From: Doryteuthis pealeii
Taxonomy: Eukaryota; Mollusca; Cephalopoda; Myopsida; Loliginidae
Assembly: GCA_023376005.1 (NCBI GenBank)
Contig: CM042179.1
Coordinates: 22,301,906-22,365,905 of the forward strand
Reading direction: 5' to 3'
Length of the DNA stretch: 64,000 nt
Part shown: positions 1 through 9,910 of the stretch, one piece after another
How positions within the stretch are numbered: the first letter of the stretch is position 1
Layout of the letters: every line of letters begins with the position of its first letter
Position numbers and translations under genes: made by a program
The notes under the pieces: model-generated
What the model was told of the DNA's origin: nothing
Database searches by the model: none
What the model saw: the letters and a program-made list of their open reading frames with translations, nothing else

Positions 1-474
1 TTATTTATTTTTCGCATGTACCATTCCTCTCCTTCTAAATAAAAATGGTTATGAATGAATCCTCATATTACAAGGCCAAACCAGGATCAGTCAATAAAAA
101 ACTATTGTCAAAGCAGTATATAAGAATGAGGCGTGAAAATCTCATTATCTTCACCTGCAGAATATCTTAGAAAACAAAACATATCCCATTTCCCTCTGAG
201 AGATTTTTTTACAGAATTCTCGTAAAGAAAAAACAATTCTCTGGAAGACTGCCCATAAAGCAGTTTCCTGCTGAGAAAGATAAATAAAGTTCTGTGAGAA
301 TTGAATTATTTAGTTATCTGAATGAAAAGAGGAAGTTTATTAACATTAATCACAGAATTAATGCCAAAAATATTAAGAAAATTTTCTTTTATTTTTGATA
401 AACTTTTTAAGTTACACAATAATTTTTTTCTTATAAATGGCAGCTCGTGCCTTTCATATGGGTTGGAATATTTT

Positions 475-511
<37 letters not shown>

Positions 512-638
512 AAGAGCTCCATATTCTTGCCATCTTCATCCTGCTTGTTTTTTGAGCTGTGTTGCTTTATTTTTTTTTACAACTATCACCATGTAAACAT
601 ATCAGAAAATCATAACACAGACATGTGGATATTAGCCA

Positions 639-693
<55 letters not shown>

Positions 694-1489
694 AGTAAAT
701 ACACACCTCAGTGTGTTTATGTTATGGCTTTATTTAGCCGACAATTTTTGGGAGAATATGTGCTTAATTGAGGTTGTACCTAATTTTGAAAGTTAATTAA
801 TAATTAATTAGGTATGCCCGCCTAATTAATTAATTATTAATTAATTAACTATATTATTAAAATACTTAAGTATATATTAAATAAAATACTTAAGTATACA
901 AAGAAAAACAGCCTTCATCAGGGTAAAATGTTTGATATTTTATCAAATTTATCCATTTAACATTTTCTTTCTGTTATTTTTTTATCCTTTCAACATATTG
1001 TTCGATTCATTTCCATTTTCAGCTTACACACACACACACACACACAGATATATAAACAAATTATTTATACAAATTACAGCTAAGGTTTATCAAATTTTCA
1101 AATATTTTATAAGCATGCTAGTTGCCATTATTATATTCCAATATAGTCTTAAGTATTCTGGTTGTCATAGTTTGGAGTAGTTATATCCCTTGTAGAACAC
1201 TTTCTTTCTTCTCTGATTAAAATGATCAGTTCAAACAAGGCTGGCTAACATCCATATATGTCTGAGTTATCATTCCTTCATTATTACCATTATCATATTC
1301 TGATATAATCTTAAGTATTCTGGTTGGTTCATGTAAAAAAGATTTTAAACTTCTTGATAAACTCTAATATCTAACATAGATGTTGCATTTGCTTTTTGGA
1401 TTTCTTTCATTTCTTTAATAAAGTCAATACTGAAGTTTCAAAACAAATACCTTTCAATCAGAATGTTACAGCTGAGTTCAATTTATAAT
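1..1489. other. AT-rich non-coding DNA with TA and CA microsatellites
   Basis: No supportable gene. The stretch holds (TA)n tracts at about 479-507 and 642-690, a short (CA)n at 1026-1046, and an imperfect palindrome at 792-849. Open frames here are low-complexity translations. Confidence 0.7.
792..849. repeat. imperfect palindrome / hairpin
   Basis: The left arm (792-812, TTAATTAATAATTAATTAGG core) is repeated inverted from 821, with extra AATT units, around the 8-base loop TATGCCCG. It could extrude as a hairpin or be a fold-back element remnant. Confidence 0.6.
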
Positions 1490-1760
1490 ATATATATTTA
1501 CCAACCCCTCCACATGAGCAGGATGTGACACAAGGTCAATTTCTTAAGTGGAGTTTAACAAGTTTGAATTCAGAGTTTTCCTTCTCTTAGACTGTTTACC
1601 TAGCCAAGGTTAAAGAGCCCAATCTGCCCTACTATTTACCCCTAGCTGGAAGGAGAGTATTAGCGCTATGTGAAATGCAAACAGCCTTTTTCAGGATTTG
1701 AACTCAGGTCGACAATTCCATTTCCTATGACTCTAACCATTACACCACACACTTCAAACT
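1490..1760 (-). repeat. tRNA-derived SINE, family 2b, minus orientation
   Basis: Read on the minus strand it begins GTGTGGTGTAATGGTTAGAG, an A-box-like tRNA head, followed by a B-box-like GAGTTCAAATCCTG. It ends with CTCATGTGGAGGGGTTGGT. The same 3' segment (GTGTCACATCCTG...GGAGGGGTTGGGTAAATA) occurs at 47280-47340 and, abbreviated, near 7060-7085. Confidence 0.7.
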
Positions 1761-2402
1761 TTCTAATATAGGCCTGAAAAATTGAGTCAGTTTTAGATGA
1801 CATCATCAAATTTTTGTTTTCACAATGATGTAAAATTATTTAAGTATAAAACTGAACATTTATGATTCTTACTAACAAATAAGTAATATTTCACTTTTGC
1901 CTATTAATATATGAAGAAAATGTTTTAAAAAAAAATATAACAAACACAGGATGTTATGATCAGAGGAAAAAATGTTATGTGTCTATACTTAAGTATTTCA
2001 GTTTTAAACCATCATCAGGACACTGCAAAATAAATTTTTGTAAGGGAGAAAAATGAAAAATGTTAAGTGTATAGTGAATGTGTGAATATAATGTTATTTA
2101 CTGTTAATTTTTATATGTGCGTTTGTTTACGAAAGCTGATGACATGATCATTGCATGTGAAAAAATGAAAAATGAAGATCATAGCATGATGCATGTAGAA
2201 CGTGAATAGGCTGAGATGAAATGTTAACAAAGATATGATGTATTTTATATTAATATATGTAAAAAAAGGTAAAATAACAAGTATTGTTCTAGAAATGAGT
2301 GGTGTTTAGATATGATATTTTAGAGAAGAAATCTAAAAAAAAAAAAAGAGATATTTTAAAATATCATTTCAAAGAAATTTTCTATTAGAAAGATCAGCTC
2401 TT

Positions 2403-2640
2403 TTATTAAATCAATACCCTCACTGGCTAGGAGAGTTAACCCCGAAAACAAATCCGGAGCCGGAGTCCTAAAGGCGGTGTGATGCTGAACTCCAGTATTA
2501 CCCAGCAACTCCTGCAACACTACCTCTGCCAAAACTGCATTGGTTTCTTACCTTTCCTTTGGATCACAGGGGCAGAGTGGGGGGTGGGTGCTGGCTGGGC
2601 AACAGTTCATCCTCCATATCAATAGTTAAAAAAAAATATT
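2403..2640. repeat. GC-rich island, probable repeat-derived segment
   Basis: This stretch (CACTGGCTAGGAGAGTTAAC through GGGGGTGGGTGCTGGCTGGG) is far richer in G+C than everything around it. No open frame of note and no second copy in the window. It is probably the 5' part or UTR of a retroelement, but that is a guess. Confidence 0.35.
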
Positions 2641-2819
2641 GGACACTACTTCATCATCTCTTGTAGATGGAAGGATGCCAACAACAACAACCAACAAATC
2701 TCACCAAACAAAGAAATTTGCATAAAACTTATTTTTAAACTTGGATCTTAAATTTCTTTCATTCATATTGTTTTGATTTACAGCCTTATTACAATAGAGA
2801 GTAAAAAAAATAAAAAAAT

Positions 2820-3011
2820 TGACAATTTATTTATTTATTATTATTATTTATTATTTATTATTATTATTATTATATATTTTTATTATTATTATTATTATAT
2901 TATTTATTATTATTATTATTAGTTATATTATTTATTATTATATTATTATTATTATTTATTATATTATTATTATTATTATTATTTATTATTTATTAATTAT
3001 TATTAATTATA

Positions 3012-3068
<57 letters not shown>

Positions 3069-3434
3069 ATTATTATATTATTATATTATTATTATTTATT
3101 ATTATTATTATTAATTATTTATTTATTATCATTAATTATATTATTTATTATCATTATTATATATTTATTATTTATATTATTTATTTATTATATTATTATA
3201 TATAATTATATATAAAATATATACATATATAAATATATAATATATAAATATATATTTATATTTTGATATATAAATATATATTTATATAATATAAATGTAT
3301 AATATATAATTATATAAGTATAATATAATATATATATTATATTAAATATATAAATATATATATATATATCATTTGTTATATTATTTATTTATTTATTATT
3401 ATTATTTATTATTATTTATATATTTATTTATTAT

Positions 3435-3467
<33 letters not shown>

Positions 3468-3620
3468 TTTTATTTATTATTATTATTTTATTATTATTAT
3501 TTATATATTTATTTATTTATTATTATTTTTATTTTATATATTTATTTATTATTTTTATTATTATTATTTTTATATATTTATTTATTATTATTTTATTTAT
3601 TCAAAATTGTATTTATTTTA
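2820..3620. repeat. (TTA)n/(TTTA)n/(TA)n low-complexity block
   Basis: About 800 bp of interrupted TTA, TTTA and TA units. The long open frames that read as runs of Ile, Tyr and Leu are products of this composition, not proteins. Confidence 0.95.
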
Positions 3621-3879
3621 AAATAAAGAAATCAATTGACCTTCATTCTCTTATAATCTATAAAAATAATTTCTCTCAATGAAAAAGAAATAAATTTTAT
3701 AAAGAGATATTTAAAAAAAAAAAAAAAAAAAAAAAAATTAATCAATTTATATTCCATCTTCCATTCTTAATCGTAACCTGAAAGAAGTTGTGGAGTAAAT
3801 TGTTGCCAGAAATTGATGTAACTACATCAGTGCTGAACCAAAGTAAGCAATCCTCAAAATTAAATCCTAAACTGTATGC

Positions 3880-4195
3880 TGCGGACAGACTGCCCTGTAA
3901 AATACTTTACAGTGAACTCACAGATGACACGAGCTCCCCAAAAGCGGTTTAAAGACCATATTAAGACAATACTGAAGAAATGTATTATCACACCTTCAAG
4001 CATGAAAGATCTGGCTTCCAACAGACAGGGTTGGTGAAATGCCTGCCACACAGGAGCTAAGCAGCTCAATATCGAGATAAATAGGACTGCAGAGCAGTGA
4101 CATCTTCATCGTCATGAACAAATGTAGATAAGAATTTCCCCTGCAATGTGTGTGACCGCATCTGCAAGTCCAAAATTACTTTTTGGACATTGATG
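3880..4195 (+). pseudogene. LINE 3' end with C2H2 tail (copy 1)
   Basis: Degenerate coding DNA matching the copies at 7140-7560 and 42625-42995. Shared pieces are CAGACTGCCCTGTAAAATAC-type sequence, TTAAGACAATACTGAAGAAA, CACCTTCAAGCATGAAAGAT and the zinc-finger-coding TTCCCCTGCAATGTGTGTGA (Phe-Pro-Cys-Asn-Val-Cys-Asp). The frame is broken by stops. A MITE begins about 40 bp after the end. Confidence 0.7.
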
Positions 4196-4233
4196 AAGTT
4201 GTACATCACAGTGAAAATTGAATTAGAACATTT

Positions 4234-4539
4234 GGACCATGTGACCTTTGGGCACCCCTTTTACGATCTCGTTTCATAAGGACATTTTTTTCATTTACAC
4301 CGTCAAAATCCAGTTTCTTTAGTGGTTGAGAGAGAAAAGAAATATGGTGGGTGGGTGAATTGTAGCTAGTGACTAAAATTTACAATATAGTTAACAGACG
4401 ATTTTTAGAGTTTTTTTTTAATTATAAAACTAACCCCTAACCCTAACCCCTAACAAACAACCGGATTTTGATGGTGTAAATGAAAAAAATGTCCTTATGA
4501 AACGAGGTCGCAAAAGGGGTGCCTAAAGGTTATATGGTC
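4234..4539. mobile_element. MITE family M, copy 1, with long terminal inverted repeats
   Basis: The ends are inverted repeats of about 75 bp: GGACCATGTGACCTTTGGGC at the left and its complement (GCCTAAAGGTTATATGGTC) at the right. They continue through GCACCCCTTTT, CATAAGGACATTTTTTTCAT and TTACACCGTCAAAATCC. The interior holds CTAACCCCTAACCCTAACCC at about 4431-4453. Imperfect 9-bp flanks are AGAACATTT and TGAACATTG. Unlike the other copies it contains a 57-bp segment (4316-4372) that recurs outside the element at 4669-4721. Confidence 0.85.
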
Positions 4540-4668
4540 TGAACATTGGAACACTTATATTCACCACGCAGATAAAAGTAAATTTCAATCATTTCTTTCA
4601 TTTTTCTTAAAGAAACAGTTAATTAAATCCCCAAAATTATATATTAGCAATCAGCCATAAGAAAATTT

Positions 4669-4721
4669 CTTTAGTGGTTGAGAGAGAATAGAAATATGGT
4701 GGGTGGGTGAATTGTAGCTAG
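4669..4721 (+). repeat. second copy of segment found inside MITE copy 1
   Basis: TTTCTTTAGTGGTTGAGAGA through GTGGGTGGGTGAATTGTAGC is nearly identical to 4316-4372 inside the MITE 350 bp upstream, so one copy was acquired by local duplication or template switching. Confidence 0.8.
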
Positions 4722-4830
4722 TTGAAGGCATGGTTTTTAGATGTAATTATTCAGTAAGAAAAAATGAAGATAGTGATTGAAACTTACTTTTAACTTGATA
4801 GTAAATGTATTATATTTCTATAGAAATCTT

Positions 4831-5062
4831 GGACCATATGATCTTTAGGCACCCCTTTTTGATCTTGGTTCAGAAGAACATGTTTTTCATTTACACCGTC
4901 AATATCCTGTTGTTTGTTAACAGATGATTTATAGAGATTTTTTTAATTATAAAACCAACCCCTAACCCTAACCCCTAACAAACAACTGGATATGACAGTG
5001 TAAATGAAAAACGTTCTTCTGAATCAAGATCAAAAAGGGGTGCCTAAAGGTCATATGGTCCG
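4831..5062. mobile_element. MITE family M, copy 2
   Basis: Same terminal inverted repeats as copy 1 (GGACCATATGATCTTTAGGC ... GCCTAAAGGTCATATGGTCC), with the interior CCCCTAACCCTAACCCCTAA near 4959-4980. Flanking octamers GAAATCTT and GGAATCTT look like a decayed target duplication. Confidence 0.87.
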
Positions 5063-5225
5063 GAATCTTTGTAAATTGCTACAGACATTTGATCATCATT
5101 TTGGACAAGCACCCAAATTTTAAGAGATTTTTTTTCATTTGTTTTTGTCCAAAAATAAAACTTTTTAAAAGACATTACTTTACCAAAGGAATTAAAAAAT
5201 ACTAAATTATTCATCATTAATATAA

Positions 5226-5602
5226 CTAGTACAAAATAAAAAACACCCTCCGGGCAATGTAATAATAGATTTTTGAAACATATTGCCTGAGGGGTGGGAG
5301 TAAAAAATTCAATGTCAGCGAGTTTGTACCCTAAGTAAGTAAAATCATCAAATTCATTAGAGGATTAAAAAATAAAACAACTTGAAATGTAAACTTTAAA
5401 TATGTATTAAAATAAAACAAACTATATATAGATATATAATACTAGTCATGTATTTATTAAAAAACAATGAGGACTGTCTAATGCTGCATGTTCAAATGTG
5501 TATTTATTCTATGTTATGGCGATTTTGGGTATTGTGACGTAAGCAGTGACATAATTTTTGTTACAGACAAAAACCGGAATCGAATCTCCATTATTAATAG
5601 AT
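5226..5602. repeat. dispersed repeat R1, copy 1
   Basis: Matches 63518-63781 almost base for base: ACTAGTACAAAATAAAAAAC at the start, TCAGCGAGTTTGTACCCTAA in the middle, TTACAGACAAAAACCGGAA near the end. This copy has about 108 bp (5421-5536) that the other lacks. Class unknown. Confidence 0.8.
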
Positions 5603-5679
5603 TATATTTAGGTCAAAATTACATCAATTTCATAGCATTCAGCTTTATTCAAATTTAGTTTTGTGTCTAAAACAAAATG

Positions 5680-5990
5680 TCTGGTGAAATAGCTAGATGG
5701 GAACTACAAAAGGATGGTGCATTGAACAAATTCTGGAAGCAACTGTAAGGACACCATCTTGCAATTCAAGAAAGACATGCTGGAGATCGCTGGAGAAGTA
5801 ATGAACGAAAAGAAATAATGGAACTCATAATCGATGTTTTCCTATGGACTCCTGCACCTGAACAGACCAGTGTTGGCCAACCAGCAAAAACTTACATTTT
5901 GTTCAGACACTATGTGCCATCTAGAGGACTTACCAAGTGCAATGGCCAATAGGGATGGATGGAAAGAGAGTCAAAGGGATCTGTGTTGAC
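5680..5990 (+). pseudogene. LINE C-terminal coding relic (family C)
   Basis: Degenerate reading frames encode fragments typical of the C-terminal end of RTE-like LINE proteins: RKTCWRS, then TDQCWPTSKN, and a WMER-like end. Stops and shifts interrupt it. A copy in opposite orientation lies at 45520-45900, where VDQPVKTYLHQFCGDI reads clearly on the minus strand. The assignment to an RTE-like clade is from memory of the family and not tested. Confidence 0.6.
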
Positions 5991-6285
5991 AGACCTTAAC
6001 GATGATGCATATTAATAAAATTATATCAGCTACATTCACTTATTAAATTATGTAAATCAATCTTGGTAAATACGGGTTTTTGATAATCTCTCATGTTCTC
6101 ACTTAATCTCTACATAAAAAATTTGAAGAAAATAAGATGTATTATTGTTAGGAAGACCTAACAAAAATAGAGTTGCTTCCCTTTGATCAGCAGGGGACTG
6201 GTGGGAAACCTGGAAATAGTGTTTCCGCCATGTTACATTTGGGATTGGGTTTGGTTGTGAGTGGACGCAATGGATGTGTATCAAC

Positions 6286-6838
6286 ACGGTTGAACTAGTT
6301 AAGTCACTTTTAGGGTAGGGTGTTAAATAAAACCTTGTTAATTTTCAAACGACCTGGTCTTGCATTATCATTCAGTCTTCCAACACATGTGAGCTAGTTA
6401 AGTCACTTTTAGGGTAGAAGCATTCTCTACCCTGTGTTAAATAAAACCTTGTTCATTTTCCAACAACCTGGTCTTGCATTATCATTCAGTCTTCCAACAC
6501 ATGTGAGCTCGTTAAGTCAATTTTAGGGTAGAAGCATTCTTTACCCTGTGTTATATTAAACCTTGTTAATTTTCAAACAACCTGGTCTTGCATTATCATT
6601 CAGTCTTCCAACATGGTTGAACTAGTTAAGTCACTTTTAGGGTAGAAGCATTCTCTACCCTGTGTTAATTAAAACCTTGTTAATTTTCAAACAACCTGGT
6701 CTTGCATTATCATTTAGTCTTCCAACACGGTTGAACTAGTTAAGTCACTTTTAGGGTAGAAGCATTCCCTACCCTGTGTTAAATAAAACCTTGTTAATTT
6801 CCCAACAACCAGGTCTTGCATTATCATTTCAGTCTTCC
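6286..6838. repeat. tandem array, about 112-bp unit, five copies
   Basis: Each unit contains CTAGTTAAGTCACTTTTAGG, then GTAGAAGCATTCTCTACCCT, then AAATAAAACCTTGTTAATTT, then CAACCTGGTCTTGCATTATC and ATTCAGTCTTCCAACAC. Units start near 6290, 6388, 6503, 6613 and 6729. The first lacks the GAAGCATTCTCTACCC block, itself a small palindrome (GGGTAGAAGCATTCTCTACCC). Confidence 0.9.
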
Positions 6839-6954
6839 GTATTTTATCTGTATGTAAAAACATAAGAATTATTTATGATCATAATAAAACAAAAAGCCTC
6901 CCATAACCTAACCCCTCCATCATTTAAATTCTATCAACAAAATTAAAAAACATA

Positions 6955-7090
6955 CAGCGTCCCATCATGGTGTAATGGCTAGTAAGTTAGTTTTTGCAGA
7001 TCCATTTCTACTGAATAGCAAATTTCATCCTTGCTGGATGCTCCATGCTTGTGACCATGTGTCACATCCTACCTGTGGGTAAATACTTAG
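6955..7090 (+). repeat. tRNA-derived SINE, family 2b, short copy
   Basis: The A-box-like head CATGGTGTAATGGCTAGTAA is followed by the family 3' segment TGTGTCACATCCTACCTGTG and GGGTAAATACTTAG. It sits directly before a LINE 3' end. Confidence 0.6.
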
Positions 7091-7139
7091 TGTTTACTTA
7101 CTTCTTGTTCATATAAGAAAGCTGAAGGTGGTATGCAGT

Positions 7140-7560
7140 GAAACGCCAACTGCGATAGTTGGGTCACACCAGCCACATGCCTGCAGACAGACTCCTCCAT
7201 AAAATTCTTTACAGTGAACACGCAGATGGTGTGCGGAGGACAGGAGCCCCCCAAAAGCGGTTCAGATACCATACTAAGACAACGCTGAAGAAATGTATCA
7301 TCACACCTTCAAGCATGGAAGATCTGGCCTTTAACAGACAGGGTTGGCGAGACGCCTGACGCATAGGAGCTAAGCAGCTCAATATCGAGATAATCAGAAC
7401 TGCAGAGTGGCGACATCTTCATCGTCATGAACAAATGTCGATGGGAATTTCCCCTGCAATGTGTGTGACCGCATTTGTAAGTCCAGAATTGGACTAATGA
7501 GCCATCAGAGAGTCCACAACTGAAGATATGGAGTGATGTCATCGTTGTCTGTGACGGACT
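7140..7560 (+). pseudogene. LINE 3' end with C2H2 tail (copy 2)
   Basis: Decayed coding DNA, the best preserved of three copies (others 3880-4195 and 42625-42995). Readable parts are RLLHKILYSEHADGVRRTGA and PQKRF, SSMEDLAFNRQGWRD, and in a shifted frame a zinc finger C-N-V-C ... C-K-S-R-I-G-L-M-S-H-Q-R-V-H. The CxxC...HxxxH finger at the end of the reverse-transcriptase ORF resembles the architecture of the LINE at 56370-58130. Shifts and stops make it non-functional. Confidence 0.7.
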
Positions 7561-7794
7561 TCCAAAAGAAAGAAAAGAAAGTTTATATAAAAGATTTCAG
7601 TATAATTCAATTAACCAGTACACTTGATTAAACAATCTTGAAGTTGAATTCAATTAGTTTATCTAATTAATAAGTTTGTCCCATTTTTTTCTTAGTGTCA
7701 TTATCAAATCAAAATGAAATCATCATGTTGTACTGACAGCACAGATTCCTATGGCTCTCTCTCATCATCCATCCCTATCATAGCGCTCCTTGCA

Positions 7795-8034
7795 AGTTCT
7801 CACAACATCCAGATACACCGGATTTCTGTGCATGTTGGCCAATAGAGCTTGAGAGAAGCATAGTGTGAAGAGGAATTGGCCTCCAAGATCTGACCTCAAA
7901 TTTGTTGATCCCAACATTCTACATGTGCCATTTGTTGACATAATGAAAATTATATTCCCACCTTGCACATGAAACTAGGTCTCTTGAAACAATTCATTAA
8001 AGCATTGCCAACTGAAGGCAACTGTTTCAAGTAC
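7795..8034 (+). pseudogene. repeat-associated protein family, 5' fragment
   Basis: With frameshifts tolerated, the plus strand reads RYTGFLCMLANRA, then KRNWPPRSDLKFVDPNILHV, then LHMKLGLLKQFIKAL and PTEGNCFKY. I recognise this order (GYTKxPCFLCLWDSRA, KRNWPPR, PPLHIKLGLMKQFVKAL) from repetitive, probably transposon-encoded proteins in invertebrate genomes whose function I do not know. The relic stops at Phe-Lys-Tyr where an 881-bp element is inserted. It resumes at 8917. Confidence 0.6.
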
Positions 8035-8035
8035 T

Positions 8036-8916
8036 GTGGCTGCCATCATGATCTAGGAAAAAGTCTGCTAGGAAGTCAACTAGTTTGTTTATGCCCTCCC
8101 CTCACACCCTATAACTTAGTAACTCAGTCACTGTATTAGCAGTTTGAAAAAAAAAAAAAAAGAAAAAAAAAGAAGGTCCCTTAGTCTTAAAATTACCTAT
8201 ATAGTAAGTGCGACTAGATGAGTGAAAAATATTACCTTGTTTAACTATTAGTAGAACAGACACTGTAGTAGACAGTGTAAACACAAAAAGATATTTAGTA
8301 TTTGGAAACAAATACGACTATGACACCTTCCCACTGACCATTAATGAAGTCTTGAATATTATTCGTAAGTTTTAAAATGGTAAAGCCACTGGGGAAGATG
8401 ATCTCCCTGATGAGATTTTTAAACACTCACCTGAGGTTTTAACCCCTCTCCTACACAATATCATTCTAAAAGTTTTGGAAACTGAGAGCCTCCCTCAGGA
8501 CTGGAGTGATGCCATCCTTGTCCAATTTTACAAGTTTTTGCAAGGCTCAAATTCAGGAGCGTAGGGATTTAATCTTAGACAAAGTTATTCTGGGAAAAGG
8601 TCCTCCCCAGCAAGGCGGCTATTTGGATTGGTTGCATTTCTCTTATCTTCCAGTGAAGCAATACTGGATTTTGGCGGTCAATTTTGTCACTGCGCTCTTA
8701 GAAAGATACTAAGACATAGACATTTAAACCCAACCCAATAAAGTGCTAACAAGGTTAACTACATTTTCACACATCTAGCTGCACTCAATATATACAGGAT
8801 TCTAAGACTACGGGACCTACTTTTTATTGGCGCCAAGTTCTAGGGTATAAGGAGAAGGCATAAACTAACTAGTTGACTTCCTAGCAGACTTTTTGTTAGG
8901 CCATGATGGCAGCCAC
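8036..8916. mobile_element. 881-bp DNA transposon with about 190-bp inverted repeats
   Basis: The ends are GTGGCTGCCATCATG and its exact complement, and homology between the arms continues inward (AAAGTCTGCTAGGAAGTCAA, CTAGTT, TTTATGCC). It extends to GGTCCCTTAGTCTTA versus GGTCCCGTAGTCTTA, about 190-200 bp each, apart from an A-rich insertion in the left arm at 8145-8173. GTAC lies at both edges (8031-8034 and 8917-8920). Removing the element plus one GTAC rejoins the interrupted frame as F-K-Y-L-I-L-A-F-P-G. Its interior holds a LINE fragment. Superfamily not assigned; no transposase seen. Confidence 0.8.
8312..8545 (+). pseudogene. LINE A fragment captured in transposon interior
   Basis: Near-identical to 11256-11490: ACTATGACACCTTCCCACTG, ACCATTAATGAAGTCTTGAA, then GGGGAAGATGATCTCCCTGA and CTGAGAGCCTCCCTCAGGAC. 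Encodes the region before the reverse-transcriptase core (PLTINEVLNII ... AGEDDLPDEIFKHSPEV) with shifts. Confidence 0.8.
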
Positions 8917-9345
8917 GTACCTCATTTTGGCATTTCCTGGCCTATTAATTGAAAAAAATCAAGCCCGGTGAATTTAATTGTCTACAAATTCAGAAAGTTA
9001 TCAAAGATGAAAATTTCCTAAGATAAGGTCAAAACTCAAAAAGAATGCTTATCATTCAAAGACCTTGTTAAGGACTTTCTTGGAAATGCACGAGTTAAGA
9101 ATTACATTGAAATTGTCAAGAAACTATTGGATAGACACAAAATGCCCAATTGCAACATGAGTATCAAATTCCATTTCCTGCATAGCCATCTTGAAAACCT
9201 TCGTGTGGTCAGCAATCAGTAAGTTGAATGATTTCACCAAGATTTGAAATTCATGGAAGAATGGTATCAAAGTATATGAGATGTAAATATGATGGCTGAC
9301 TATTGTTGGAGTATAACGTGAAATTGTCCACAGATTGAACACTCA
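8917..9345 (+). pseudogene. repeat-associated protein family, 3' fragment
   Basis: Continuation of 7795-8034. It reads YLILAFPGL, then with shifts FKDLVKDFLGNARVKNYIEI, VKKLLDRH, CNMSIKFHFLHSHLENL, FHQDLKFMEEWYQS and NMMADYCW. These pieces (FLGN..NY, MSxKxHFLHSHLD, FHQDxxxMExRYQG, MMADYCW) occur in this order in the same invertebrate repeat-encoded family. In-frame stops (after VSNQ, for example) show it is dead. Function unknown. Confidence 0.65.
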
Positions 9346-9785
9346 AGAAAAATTATACATGTAAATTTTTACCTTAATTACTTTAACACAATTTGACAGT
9401 AACAATATCCTTTGTATGAACAAGATGAATTTGTACAAATATTACAGACAAGCAATGTTTTAAGATTATTTATCATTGTAAATGTTAAGTATCTGGCCGC
9501 CATCCTTGGCCAGTTGTAAAGAACTTAAAGTAAATAAGTAAGTAAGTCCCGAGTTATAGAATCCTTTGGGAAGTGAATAAGTCCTGTGATATAGAATCCT
9601 ATGGTCCGTTGTCCAAGAAGATCCAAGTAGTTATGATTAGCTAAGATTAAAACAGCCAGTATAAATAATAATATCAGCAGCAGAGCACTGCCAGTGGTTG
9701 GCTAATAGGTTGGTCACATGGTTATCGGCGAGTCTATAAGTAAGAGTAGGCATTTACCACATGCCTTATATACTAAAAACTCGGG
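9346..9785. other. no gene seen
   Basis: AT-rich sequence without recognisable coding or repeat content in the window, apart from a short AAGTAAATAAGTAAGTAAGT run near 9530. Confidence 0.5.
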
Positions 9786-9910
9786 CACCTCACGTGGTGT
9801 AATGGTTAGCAAGCTCGCTTCGCAAACCATTGTTAGTGAGTTCGATTCTCATTGGGAGCCCCATAAGCTGGCCTTGTGCCATATCTAAGCTAAGCTTAGT
9901 AAATAACTAT
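9786..9910 (+). repeat. tRNA-derived SINE, family 2a
   Basis: CACGTGGTGTAATGGTTAGC resembles an A box and GTGAGTTCGATTCTCATTGG a B box. It is followed by GGAGCCCCATAAGCTGGCCT, TGTGCCA and AAGCTTAGTAAATA. A second copy lies at 21832-21950. Confidence 0.75.

Noticed and set aside
2819..3621. Long open frames rich in Ile, Tyr, Leu resembling membrane proteins
   Set aside because: Translation of TTA/TTTA/TA repeats; no codon structure or start context, and the other frames are equally repetitive.
4431..4453. CTAACCC runs considered as a chromosome end or interstitial telomere
   Set aside because: Only about three units and always inside the same MITE, so it is an element-borne block.
6286..6838. 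Regular repeats considered as a CRISPR-like array
   Set aside because: Units are contiguous with no unique spacers, in a eukaryotic genome; an ordinary tandem array. Same for 26172-26690 and 58797-59441.
7765..7968. Minus-strand frame ending TCKERYDRDG
   Set aside because: The plus strand carries the recognisable KRNWPPRSDLKF block; this frame is its shadow.
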